This document shows positions 45,779-56,674 of a DNA stretch of 64,000 bases, in pieces; the first letter of the stretch is position 1; the number at the start of each line of letters is the position of its first letter. Position numbers and translations under genes: made by a program. The notes below the pieces were generated by a model, which was not told the DNA's origin, did no database searches, and saw nothing but the letters and a program-made list of their open reading frames with translations. The stretch is from Entoloma clypeatum (lineage: Eukaryota; Basidiomycota; Agaricomycetes; Agaricales; Entolomataceae), in contig OY751491.1 in assembly GCA_963565915.1 (NCBI GenBank), forward strand, positions 3,038,001-3,102,000, given 5' to 3'.

Positions 45779-46341
45779 ACCAAGTTGTAAGATTACTATG
45801 AGTGACCAGGTGTTGCAAAATCACCCTAATAGTTATGCAAAATTATCCTGATGGGCGCATTCCCGCATCTTGAGCAACTGATCTCTCATAGATCGGAAAC
45901 CTTTGGGCTCTTTAAAAGACAACAGTGACTTCGATCTATAATCCCCTCCCCCCTCGATGAAATCAGAGCCCGAAAACCATGAAAATTGAGCTTGTTCTGT
46001 CTCGCTAAAACTGGTATTTGCGGGGACACCTTAATCCTTCAGGACATGGTAAGTTTCATAGTTATACATCCTTATTATGATTTCTCCGAAGAAGAAACGT
46101 GAGGAATACAGGAGGTTGGCGGTCGTTGTATCTCGAGCGTGACAGGACCCAACCCAAAGAGGCAGGTGCCAAACAACTCCCACCAACAAATCACTGAGGC
46201 GGAGACGGAAAATGTGGCGTGACCCGAACGTGACGGATTAGAGCGTATTTGCAGCGCCTTTTTGCTACTGTACGCTCTATTTTGCATAACCTGGTGTGCC
46301 AACTTCCTCGCACTGCGATTATTTTTCGTCACCAGAGAATA

Positions 46342-46447
46342 GAGGTTATTTGCAACTTCGCTCAAATCAATTTGTCCGGGATCTGATTGGCTGCTCACCC
46401 TTTCAAAAAGGGTCAACACGATTTTGAAAGGAAGTGCAAATAACCTC
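46342..46447. mobile_element. Stowaway-like MITE, 106 bases
   Basis: Starts GAGGTTATTTGCA and ends with its exact complement TGCAAATAACCTC. The inverted match goes on for several bases after a one-base slip. Both sides are TA (46340-46341 and 46448-46449), the target duplication of Tc1/mariner-type MITEs. The centre holds a further small palindrome (CCCTTTCAAAAAGGG). It has no coding capacity. It lies about 375 bases upstream of the protease start codon. Confidence 0.72.
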
Positions 46448-46517
46448 TAATATTGAAGCCAGGAAGCTAGGCTGTACAAATACGAGCAAATACGTAACTG
46501 CCATCCACCTTGGAAGC

Positions 46518-46580
46518 CTCAATCACAGCCCTCAGGGACCCTTTTGCCAGACTCAACCACAGCCCTCAGGCACCCTGGAC
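46518..46580. repeat. Two-copy imperfect tandem repeat, 34-base period
   Basis: CTCAATCACAGCCCTCAGG followed 34 bases later by CTCAACCACAGCCCTCAGG, each followed by an ACCC-containing string. Only two units are present, within the upstream region of the protease gene. Confidence 0.55.
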
Positions 46581-46821
46581 ACCTCATGTCTCGCCGAGCG
46601 GTGATAGTAAAGCCAATGACAGTCATCGCGGTGCTGTTCCGCATGTCTTGCTCACCAAGTCCAACCTGTGACGGATTGACGGTAAGTGGCAGTCTTTCCC
46701 AGCTGCTTCGTGGCGATAAGATTGATCAAACCGCGTATCGCTAGATTCGTCGACTGCGATAAAAAGCAAGCTGGACAATGCATGGCTACATTCTGTCGTC
46801 CCTTCTCCCCGCCGTCTGAGG

Positions 46822-48864
46822 ATGAAGGATTTAGCCTTCTTTCCCCTCTATTACGTGCTCGCTTTCTCAGTGTCATGGGTCTCCGGTGTCAAAATTCCTT
46901 TCAGGCGGACTGCCGCTCCCAAGGCTACATTTGGAATTTCTAAAGATCTCCTCAATGGAGTGCTTGTGGCAAGCAATAGCAGTACGTCGGGTAACATTGG
47001 AAATGTCAAAGACCTCCGGGTAATCATCACCACTGCATACCCATGACCTTGTGACTGATGCCTATCGTTTTACAGTACACTGCAACCGTTAACTTGAATG
47101 GCAGAGGTGCAGTCATTTACTCAAAACATCCTGTTCATCGCCTCACTTTGAATTCCGGTTAGATGTTGTCGTGGCTCTGGACACTGGAAGCTCCGATTTA
47201 TGGCAAGCACTCCTCTATGATTCCGCTTGATGTAGCCTATACTCAAGTGGGCGGATAGGGTATATATTTCCGGTGGATTGGGATCGGTCAATGATACGCA
47301 TATAAGCAGTGGAGTGGCGTATGGCGATGGCTCCTACGGCGTCAACGGGACCATCGCCATTGCTCCGCTTGAATTTGGACCTTACAAGGTCGAGAAACAA
47401 GGCGAGCATCCAGACCACAAAATAATATTGATTTCTATTTGCTCAAGATGTTCCTCAGCCTTTTTAGATGTGCATCAGGTACTTTCAATTTTTCAATTTC
47501 GCAACTACTCTCCAGACTCACGTTCATCCAAGATTTCATTAAAGGGAATTACGGAATATGGAATTGATGGCCTTTTGGGACTTGGCTTTAATGGCACACG
47601 AGCATCAAATATTGACCGCAAAATACGCAACACATATGGCCCCACAGCTACATGGGGCGGCCCTTTCCTTTCCAACGTCTTCGCCCAAAATACCTCCACG
47701 CCCAACTTCATTGCAATCGAACTGGCACGCACTGATGATCTCGAGGACACTTCCGGCGGCTCCTTTGACATCGGTGAATACGACTCGCGCTATACGGCCA
47801 TTCAGCATGCGCCAAAACTACCCCAGTATCCGCCTGGTTCTGATTTTTGGCAGACACTTCTGGACGAGATCAAAGTTAATGGGGAAAGCATTACGATAAC
47901 CTCCGGCTTGCAAGGAGCCCCGAAGGGCAAAGCAGTTGCGGCACTTGATACAGGCACACCAACGTCTGCGTTTACGACCAAGGTCGTCAATCAAATATAT
48001 GGTGCGGTGGAGGGGGCGGTATATGTCTCCAATGATTATGGATGGATTCTACCCTGCAACGCCACTCCTAACGTAGAATTCTCTTTCGGGTACGCTGCTC
48101 TTTGTGTCCTGCTTTACTATGCTATGGCACCATACTCATACATCCGGACAGAGGACAGAGTTTCCCCATGCACCCTCTCGATCTCAGTTTACCGGATCAG
48201 GTGACGCTCCTCGGAAAAAATTACACCGCCTGCTTTGCTTCTTTTATCACCATCGATGGCTGGTCTGACGATTATGACTACTTGTTGGGCGACTCATTCC
48301 TTCGGAACACTTACACAATGTAAGCCTTTCATCCTTCCAACTTTTTACCCGACCTCCATCCATTTACGCAGATACGATTTCGGTGACTTCGATACCACGA
48401 CCCAATCAACAGGCACACCATACATGCAGCTGCTTTCTGAAACAAACTACTCGACGGCCGCTGCGGAAGCAATTAGTACTCGCGCGAAAACTCTCGCAGG
48501 CATGCCTCCGGAACTGGCACCCTCGGAGCTTCTCAAACTAATCAAGGACGACGAGAAGACCACCTCAGATTTTCAACCAGGTGGGAGTGGATCTGCAGTC
48601 GACTTCTCTCCAGCCTCGACATGGGCAGACTTCGACGTGAAAAAGTACGCACTCATAATCGTTGGCCTCTTGGGAGTGAATACCCTGGTTGGAATGGTCT
48701 TGATAGTTCTCGGCGTGCTTGGGTGCGTTCGGAGAAGAGAGCGGGCAGGAGACGGGGGAGGGAAGCCACAATATATCCCTGTTCCAGTCAAGATGGCCGA
48801 CGGCGGCCAGACAACTCATGCCGGGTACAACGGTGGTCGATATGACACATCGTACCAGGATTGA
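46822..48864 (+). CDS. Pepsin-type aspartic protease with C-terminal membrane anchor
   Basis: Eight exons fit (46822-47019, 47076-47106, 47163-47202, 47259-47401, 47459-47478, 47533-48089, 48152-48319, 48372-48864) for 549 residues. A signal peptide (LAFFPLYYVLAFSVSWVSG) leads into an A1-family domain. The first catalytic loop is VVVALDTGSSDLW, the flap region SGVAYGDGSYGVNGT, and the second catalytic loop AVAALDTGTPTS, so both Asp-Thr-Gly motifs are intact. IDGLLGLGFNG and YLLGDSFLRNTY are also typical. After a Ser/Thr-rich stalk, a membrane span (YALIIVGLLGVNTLVGMVLI) and a basic cytosolic tail follow, so the enzyme should sit on the cell surface or in the vacuolar/secretory membrane, like yapsins. 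Introns at 47203-47258 and 47402-47458 carry GC donors; removing the first is required to keep frame. The acceptor at 47532 is the least certain. Confidence 0.9.
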
Positions 48865-49200
48865 AGTTAGGCTCAGCCATTCGTACGCTTCTCATTCTAT
48901 CAGTGCAGAGCATTTGGGACTCTTGAATAAGCTTCATGATACATTGAGTACTGCTGAGATATGTATATAAGCATGGTATTGTTAAACTAAAATATACGAG
49001 TCAATAAGAGCGCGATACCTCTACATTGAACTTGCCTTGGGCAACGAACTCGTGTGTGTACTCGAGCTTCAACATCTGTTTGAGAACTAGTCCTTAGTGT
49101 ATCATTCGATTTTGCCTTCCAAGAAGTATAGTCTTTAATGCATGGATAGTTGACCGTTGACGAAATGTCACCACATATCACTACTCTGTAACTACGGGCA
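48865..49200. other. Convergent 3' flanks of the protease and the first kinase
   Basis: 336 bases, AT-rich, no gene or repeat. It lies between the stop codons of two convergent genes. Confidence 0.5.
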
Positions 49201-51723
49201 TCATTGGTGGAATGATATCGATGCCTTGTCTGCTGTCAGATATAGAAGACGAAGCAGCTCGGGAGTCAATGATTCACATTTATCGGATACTCCAAGACAA
49301 TTCGGGGCCCTGAAGCGAGAGGGAGAGAGATCTCCCCATCCGGTATACTGTGTTCCATGTCTGCTGCATTGGAGTTGCTCTGCGATCCGGGACATACTGG
49401 GCCGGTCCTCTGGTTTGCGTCGCCAGCAATCCTGCATCACTTTCCATACATTTTCCGTCAGACCTCGGTCCAAATACAGCGATTTCAGAGGTCGTGGCGG
49501 GTGTTCGTTTTCTAAGACTTTCATTATCACGCTGAAATCGTGCTTTACGTCGGGGAAGGGAATATTTCCTGTCAGAATCTAGAACATAGATCAGGGTGAG
49601 GTGTGCCAGATACAGGGGGCTGGGGCATGCCTGGTAGCACATCATTCCAAATGCATAGACGTCGCTCGCCATACTTCTAGAGCTTTCACAATCTGGATCT
49701 AATAGCTCTGGCGACTGGAACCGGGTCGCGCCGTCTGCTAGAGGGGTTTCGGAGGCTGGCAGACCGTCTCCCTCTGTGATACAGAAAAGGTCGAAGCCAG
49801 CTATACAAGCCCTTTCTTGATCGTTCACGAGGACATTCGTGGGGGCCAAATTTCCGTGGACAATGTTGCGCGTATGGAGGTACAGTAATCCCGCAACTAC
49901 ATCCGAGATCTGAAAAGCCAAATTTGAGGTTTTTTATTCTCGAGTTATGTGGCTTGGTCTACCAATGAAAGCCGGTCGGCGGCGGGCTTGTCTTTCAAGA
50001 ATCTATCGATATTGCTGTTCTTCATCCAAGGCGAGACTAAGCCTAGCCTGTTACGCTTATCCCCGAACCGATGGATGCCATAAAAGGGGAGAATATTTGT
50101 GTGCGAGAGCTGTCCCCAAAGAATAGCCTGTCGGGAGAAAGCCTGTAACGTTGAAATTATGAGAAGGAGATTCAAAGGAGGCACCCTGTTTACCTTGTAG
50201 AGTAATGCTGTCTGCGAAGCGTTGCATATTTTGGCATATTTTATGCACACAACCTTACCCTGAAAACTACCTTTATATATTTCTCCGAAATGCTGCTCTG
50301 TGACCGGATATTGCTGCCGAACGACCTCCGGCATATTGAAGCACGATGGATAGAGATTGGATTCCCAAGAAAGTTGAAGTAAAGCTGCGAGGAAGAGTCT
50401 TCTTGATCGCTGGACCACTTGCGGATGTTTCGAAAGCTGGATGCGGCGTCAGTGAACAATTCAAATTCGATGAAACTCATTCACCATCTGCAAGTCGTCA
50501 AGAAGTTGTTGCGCAGTCTCATCACGATAGCTAAGAAATTTCTGGTGTTTGTTTACATCAAGAAACATGTCTTCAACGTAGCCACAAGCATCGGTGATCT
50601 GGTGTGCGATTCCTTTCGGTCTGGATGTCGTTGAAGTATGATCCGAAAGGAGTGTTTGTGAACAAGTCGAGTCAAGGTGATCAATATCTGAGCGAGAGAT
50701 TAGAGGCCACAGAACTGTCGGAGAGTTTCTGGCATCACCTTCATCCTCTTTGAACACTATCCATACATTCTGTTCATTGTTTGCGTTTTCCTCTGTCTGG
50801 GTTTTACTCTTGCATGAGAACAACTCCCCTGCACTCGATCCGACATTAGAGATAGATTCTGAGGGCTCAACAGTAAAACCATTCGCACCAGTATCAAAAG
50901 GAACTGAAGACCGGACGTTATTAACGAGAGTGCGTGAAGGATGAACGACTGGAGCGTTTTTCAGCTGTCCAGGTGCAGTGGCAGCGCGTTTCTTGATCAC
51001 TGACTTAGACGGCGGTAATGGTCGACCAGGCCCAGCCGAGCATATCAAGGGTGGTCGTTTCTCCTTGTTGCGATGCCGCAAGGCGCGAATGTCCACGGAT
51101 TCAGCATCGGATTCGATCACAGGGAACATGGACAGTCTGGAGGGAACACTGGCAGGACAAACAGAGTCTCGCCTCCATTGTTCTCCCTCAGCTTCGTCGG
51201 ACTCAAAGCCAAGACACAGAGGCTCTGGATCCGCAGACTTTATCCATGGCACTACGGCTTCCCGGTCATGTACCCTTGACGGTTTATATGTGTGGCGCGG
51301 GTATAACTTGGCCTTGAACCTGGGTTCAGCAACACCATTGTCGGGGATGAACCTTCCTGTGTTCGCGGGAGGATGTGAAGGACAACGCATCCTGATGGAA
51401 TTGGACAGATTGAAAACGTAGCATTTTGGGACTACTTTAATGAATGGTTTAGGTTCGCTGATCTCCCTTGCCTTGTCGGCGTGGTTCTGTTTGTTAACAT
51501 GATGTAGACACCCATCCTGAACGTGGCATGACTTGTGGCCAACATGCTTTGAAATGTCCTTCACGGTTACCGTGCACTCTAAGCAAGGTACGATTCCTCC
51601 CCGGAGTGCGATGGGTGGATTATGAACGTGGCCACGTTTCCAACAGGGGTGCCACAGACACGAGGATGCAATGAGGGCACCCTCCGCCCAGGTCAATTTA
51701 TGGCATAAACCGTTCATACGCAT
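49201..51723 (-). CDS. Protein-kinase-like protein, probable pseudokinase (kinase cluster member 1)
   Basis: Five exons fit (51723-50485, 50436-50194, 50142-49963, 49909-49631, 49578-49201) for 772 residues. A Cys/His-rich N-terminus (GIVPCLECTVTVKDISKHVG, HKSCHVQDGCLHH) may bind zinc. A disordered middle leads to a short helix shared with its neighbours (FLSYRDETAQQLLDDLQ), then a tyrosine-kinase-like domain from about residue 440. The ATP-anchoring lysine is present (VVCIKYAKI), as are APE-like QSPELL and RPSMSRIAEQL. The catalytic loop, however, reads HGNLAPTN where active relatives have HGD, and the DFG position reads GFD. Both catalytic aspartates are therefore missing, so phosphotransfer is unlikely. 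A tail motif GWGDLSPSRFRAP is shared with member 3. The last intron (49579-49630) starts with GC. The gene is head-to-head with member 2. Confidence 0.85.
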
Positions 51724-51743
51724 TGCTGTCCTATCTCTCGATC
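51724..51743. promoter_or_regulatory. 20-base gap between divergent kinase start codons
   Basis: The chosen ATGs of kinase cluster members 1 (51723) and 2 (51744) are separated by 20 bases. Either transcription of each gene starts inside the other, or one true start lies further in (an in-frame ATG exists at 51717 for member 1 and others exist within exon 1 of member 2). No core promoter motif is visible. Confidence 0.35.
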
Positions 51744-54139
51744 ATGGAGTTAGGTGGAGGTAAAAGTCCTATCTCACCTGGCATCACCACCCATGATATG
51801 GCCCTCGACTGTTGCAGCTGCGTCGGTCCTTCGACATCATTTCTGGATCTGCCCAACGATGATTTGGAGCAGCTTCAGTTTCCAGAGCTCGCTGTCGTTC
51901 CCGTCGAGGCAGAACACAATAGATGCAAAATCCATACAATCGCTACACCTGTCATAGATGATTCTCGAGATCGTCAGTGAAATCCTTCTTCGAACATGCC
52001 GACAGGCGTTGTACTCATTACCTCTTCATAGTCATCACCTTCGCGCTGCCGGCTCCACCCCTCTCATCTGCAAGCTTGTCGCCCGAGCAGCCAAAGAGAT
52101 GGGACAGCAGTGAGGTTGGACTCTTGAATTTGGAACCGCGAAGCCAAAAACCAGGACGACAGGACAGTCAGCAACACGACCCAGTTGAAACTCCCTCGAC
52201 TGCTCCCGCAGCTCAACCTGGCCCATGTCCTCCACTCCTTATAGACGCTGGAACGGAATCTTCATGTCCTGTTCTCCCATCAGAACTTCTAAATTCTGTA
52301 CATTGTCAAGAGGCATCGGTCGATCTTCCTCACTCCTCAATACTCCTTCATGAATCTACTGAGCCTCTCCCCTCGCTTCCCCAAAGACCAGAGGAGTCTC
52401 AGGAGAGTATAAAGGAATTTTTTCCTCCGGAACAACATTCGGTTACGGAACATCACATTGATTTCGACGATTTTTTGTCGAGAAGCAGACCTCTTGCTAA
52501 CTTCGATCGACATCAAACGCCCCACAACTCGGAGGTATCTATGCCCCTGTGTATTTTGCGCGTATTCGGCGAGCTTGAAAACCAGAGTTCAGACATCGAG
52601 GCTGACATTACTGGAAACAGTCCTCGAATGATTTCAAGAAGCGCAGCATGTGTAAACGCCGACAACCTGGAAAAGACCTCCTTGCCAAATCGTGAACTTT
52701 TGGAACCCTCGGAACTGGCGCTATCACCTCTTAACGTTATGGGCCCCAAGTCGTTGGAACCACCTCTCATCCCTCTCCTTCCTAATCTAAGCGCCGAAGA
52801 TTGGGACCGTTTTGTGGTATCCTCTGCTACAGATAATAATACGTCCAGGATCTTCAAAGCCTTAGAAACGGCTGGTGTTCCACTCCCTCTCGTTGACCTT
52901 TGCGCCTACTTCTTGGAAATGTTCCGCGATCTTGAAAAATATCGACAGTTCCTCAGTTATCGCAACGAATCTGCTCAGTATCTATTGGATGTCCTCCAGG
53001 CCGTGAGTGTCGGAGATTATTCTATGCGGGAGTCACCTCCTTATCATCTTCGATTAGTTGTTGGATCATCGTCAACTTTCTGCCCAGTTTCGGCTTATCC
53101 TTTTCGTCGCGCTGTACCGCTTGACGAAGAAGTCCGGGCTGTACCCCCAGTGTTTCAATCTCATAGATGTGACCTTGGATGGTGATGCAGTTGCGAGAGG
53201 ATCTTTTGGCGAGGTTCACAGAGGATCTTTTCGCGATCAGGTTGTTTGTGTCAAAATTCTCAGAACTTATGATCCATACGATCAGACAGTTTGCACGGTA
53301 AATGCCCCCTCAGTCGAGATTTGGATTTGACGCTTACATGTGCCGACAGGCTTTTTACAGGGAAGCGGTGGTTTGGGGCCAACTCTCAGACCCTAACATT
53401 GTTCCGTTTCTTGGTATATGTCAACTAGGGGACGCACCTCAAAGAATCGGTCTTGTGTCTCCATGGATGGAGAAGGGTGATCTCGATGAATACCTGAGCG
53501 ACTACCCTGACTCGGACCACTCCCTCCTGGTAAGTATTGTTCTTCGCAAGTACTCAAGTGAAACTATCAACCATCTCTTTTTGACGTCATCTTCAGATCT
53601 TGGACGTGGGGTCTGGTATGAGATACCTGCACCATAGCGGAGTCATCCATGGAGATATGAAACCTCCGAACATCCTCGTAGATGGCAATGGGAAAGCGGC
53701 CTTGGCAGATTTCGGTCTGTCATCTGTGAGGGACGGCCTTGGGTTGCATAGCTCATCCTTATCCTCGGGTGTTCCTGGGAACGGCACGATACGATATCTG
53801 GCACCAGAGTGTTTCAACCCGGATGCAAAGCCGCAGAAGAGTCCAGCTAGAGACGTTTTCGCCTTCGGACTCATCTGTTACTTCATTTTCAGCGGAAATC
53901 ACCCTTTCCCTGATTTACGGGAGAATAATAAGATCCTTGTGAAGCTCGCACGAGGTGACAGACCCGCTTTCCCTACCGATTCAACGTCTAGGAGACGCGG
54001 GTTGACTCCCCCCATGTGGAGACTCATGGAGGATTGTTGGGAGCATGACCCAACCTACAGACCCCACGCGACTCAAATCGTCGAACGGTTATCTCATCAA
54101 AGGCGAACGTTGCAGAATGTCACTGCTGGGGAAGGATGA
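51744..54139 (+). CDS. Tyrosine-kinase-like protein kinase, catalytically intact (kinase cluster member 2)
   Basis: Five exons fit (51744-51972, 52032-53002, 53058-53297, 53350-53529, 53597-54139) for 720 residues. The first 300 residues are acidic/Ser-rich with no known domain. The shared pre-kinase module follows (FLSYRNESAQYLLDVLQ, then LILFVALYRLTKKSGLYPQC). The kinase domain begins with a glycine loop GSFGEVHRGSF and lysine VVCVKIL. It has an intact catalytic loop HGDMKPPNILVDGN, metal-binding ADFGLSSV, activation-segment end YLAPECF and DVFAFGLICYFIFSGNHPFP. Ser/Thr specificity is likelier than Tyr because the loop has DMKPPN. Such TKL-like kinases are expanded in mushrooms; the pathway is unknown. 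It lacks the fourth intron and the WGD tail found in the other two members. Its stop lies 129 bases before that of member 3. Confidence 0.88.
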
Positions 54140-54268
54140 GATGCTTTCGTTGATGTCTTCCTTTTGATTGTCACATTTATGTATGATTATAATATTAGCA
54201 CGACTGTCTTTTACAAAGCCGATATATAAATCGTCCAGTGAAAGTTACGGCAAGTTGAAGACGGCGTT

Positions 54269-56296
54269 CTAGAATACCTGTGCTACAGTGGGTGTCTCCA
54301 GGACAAGGCGGAGATCGTGCAGGGAAACAAGCCCAGATGAAGACCTCAATTTCGATGGAGAAAGGTAGTCTCCCCATTCCGGAGCCCGCTCGCAACCCCA
54401 TTGGGAGAGTTGGTCAACGACATGTTGTGCATCTGGTCTATGTTCTGGGGAGTGTGCCCAGCAGTCTCCCATTACCTCCCACATCGTGTCGGTTAGTGCT
54501 CCATTCTTGGGCCGAGGAGGACGGCGACCCCTCTGATATAGAATGGGAACAGAGTAATCATTGTGTTTGTCGAAAGGAGGTTTGCCAGCAAAGATCTGCG
54601 GATGACACTAAGCAACGCTCTCCTGATTTTGAAAGGTTTCGTGCGTCTCACTTGATAATACACCATACCAAGGGAAAAGACATCGCTCATCTTATTTCTC
54701 TTGCACTCGTTATCGGGATCGGCCAACTCTGGCGCTTGAAATCGTCGAGCGGCTCCTCCTGCAGGATTTGTAGATGATAACACGTAACCCTTTAGACCCT
54801 CCACGTCGGCAATGGTAGAAAGGCCAAAGTCGACCAAACAAGCTCGGCCTGAATCGTTCACAAGAGTGTTTGCTGGCGTTAGATCGCCATGGACAACTCC
54901 GTTCCTGTGGAGATACCAGAGACCTGTCGCCACATCCGAAGCCTGGTGAAAAGTAGGTGCCAAAATTTATGATCACTGATAAATTGCTCACCAGAAGATG
55001 CCGATTTGCATTCGGTTGTGCCTCTAGGAAGTTGATGATATTCCCGTTCCTCATCCACGGAGAGACAAGTGCTATCCTCTTCCGCGAATCATTGATATGA
55101 TGGATGCCCAGGAATGGAAGGATGTTGGGATGTAAGAGTTGGCCCCATAGAACTGCTTCTCTGAAAAATGCCTATGACAAAATAAGGTCGTTTTTAAGGC
55201 ACAAAGTACTGTGGAGAAAGACCTTGTGAAGCATGGCTTTCTGATCAATTGATGTCTTCTGGTAGACCCGAACAACCTTGACGCAAGCAGCGATGCCCCG
55301 GAAAGAACCTTTATATACCTCCCCATAGCTGCCTCCTGCGACTGGATACTTCTCGTAAATTACATCCAGCAAGTTGAAACATTGCGGATACAACTCCGAT
55401 TTTCGTGTGAGGCGAACAACGGCGACGCACACAATCAATCTGAGGCGGACGCTGAGATGATATTGATCCAAGAGCTTGCATAATCTGTCAGCGACGCGAC
55501 CACGCCGCTGAACTGCTGACTCACGATCTGCAGGGTGTCGAGAAGAAATTGTGCGGATTCGTTGCGATGACTGAGAAACCTCTCATACTTGACTTCATCA
55601 CTAAAGACACTCAAAAGGTACGTATTGATATTGACAAGTTGAGATTGAGGTAACTTGAAACTGTTCGAGAAACTTGGGGGGCGAGCAGAGGGTGAATGAA
55701 TAACCAACTTATCCCCCGATGAAATGGGATTGCCTATGAAGCTGAAGTAAATCTATGCCTTCATATAGATTGAAATCAGACGTACCTGTATCCCCTATCC
55801 GCTGTGATTTTTCGTCATCTATCTCGACATATTTCTCGTTCTCGCAGTCCTGAGAATGAGACGAGGAAGATAGAATAGATTGCAGGCGCTCCTTCGCTTC
55901 TCGTGCTGTGATAAAGGACCCTTCCCTCGCAATGAGGCGCCCCGATTGCGTGGGTGATGATGGTGGTGTAGGAGGAGCAGGAGGACGCCGAAGCCAATCT
56001 GGAAAGTATCGTTTATCTGGGCTACCAATCACGGGGGTAAAAGGTCGAGATGGTCTGAGAGGACAATCGTCTTGGAAATGAGACCGTTCTGGGCTTTCCA
56101 CATGTACAAACGTCGTCAAGACGTCTGGCTTCGTGGGCAATTGTAGACATAGAGACTGGGGCCGTCGGGATCGTGCGGCGGTGCGGGAGGAACTTGGAGA
56201 TCCCGGACGAAGAGACATGGTGCGAAAGCGCTGGCTCTGCGTATCCTCGATGAGAATTTGCGTCGCTTTTCCTTGCTTCTGCAAAGACAGAACCAT
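54269..56296 (-). CDS. Tyrosine-kinase-like protein kinase (kinase cluster member 3)
   Basis: About seven exons fit from the ATG at 56296 (exon 1 to 55786). A Ser/Pro/Arg-rich leader includes WLRRPPAPPTPPSSPTQSGR. The shared module follows (FLSHRNESAQFLLDTLQ, then LIVCVAVVRLTRKSELYPQC). The kinase domain has GSYGEVYKGSFRG, lysine in ACVKVVRVY, catalytic loop HGDLTPANTLVNDSGR and VDFGLSTI, with RFQAPELADPDNE at the end of the activation segment. The usual lysine of DLKxxN is threonine, as in some active kinases, so activity is likely but not certain. The tail EWGDYLSPSKLRS matches that of member 1, and the intron at 54596-54651 sits at the same residue as the GC intron of member 1 but has a GT donor. 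An alternative start is the ATG near 56218. Confidence 0.86.
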
Positions 56297-56674
56297 GGGT
56301 GGGTTCCGCCTTCATCGGTCACCTCTCGCCCGCATGAATATTTGAATGGCCTCGCTTTCCTCACTGCTCCCTCGTGTTCGCACACGACCGAATTGGCAGC
56401 CTCATCGTTTCAGGTAATGTCAAGGAGCCCTGTGATGATAGTCAAGTAAGTGCAACGTGTCTGCAAGGGAGTTTTTGGGGAAACTAGCCACACGGAAGCC
56501 TCAAGGATAATAGTAATTACGTTAGGACAGGAAGATGACGGGGGAATGAAAGCTGCCAAGGGTCTGAATTGAATCAATCGATGGTGAGGCGATGTCACGT
56601 AGCTCGGCAGTTGATTACCGACCCGACGTGTGACCACCGTCACGCCTCAATCACCCTCTCCCTCTTCTCATCAG
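56297..56674. other. Divergent promoter region, kinase member 3 and PEX13
   Basis: 378 bases between two divergent start codons; both promoters are expected here. No motif or repeat is evident. Confidence 0.45.

Larger units (their letters stand above)
45779..46821. other. 1 kb intergenic region containing a MITE and a short tandem repeat
   Basis: Lies between the J-protein start (minus) and the protease start (plus), so both promoters lie here. It holds the MITE at 46342-46447 and the 34-base tandem repeat at 46518-46580. No other gene is supported. Confidence 0.5.

Noticed and set aside
45779..46341. Additional small gene in the J-protein upstream region
   Set aside because: Frames are short, composition is AT-rich and no domain is seen.
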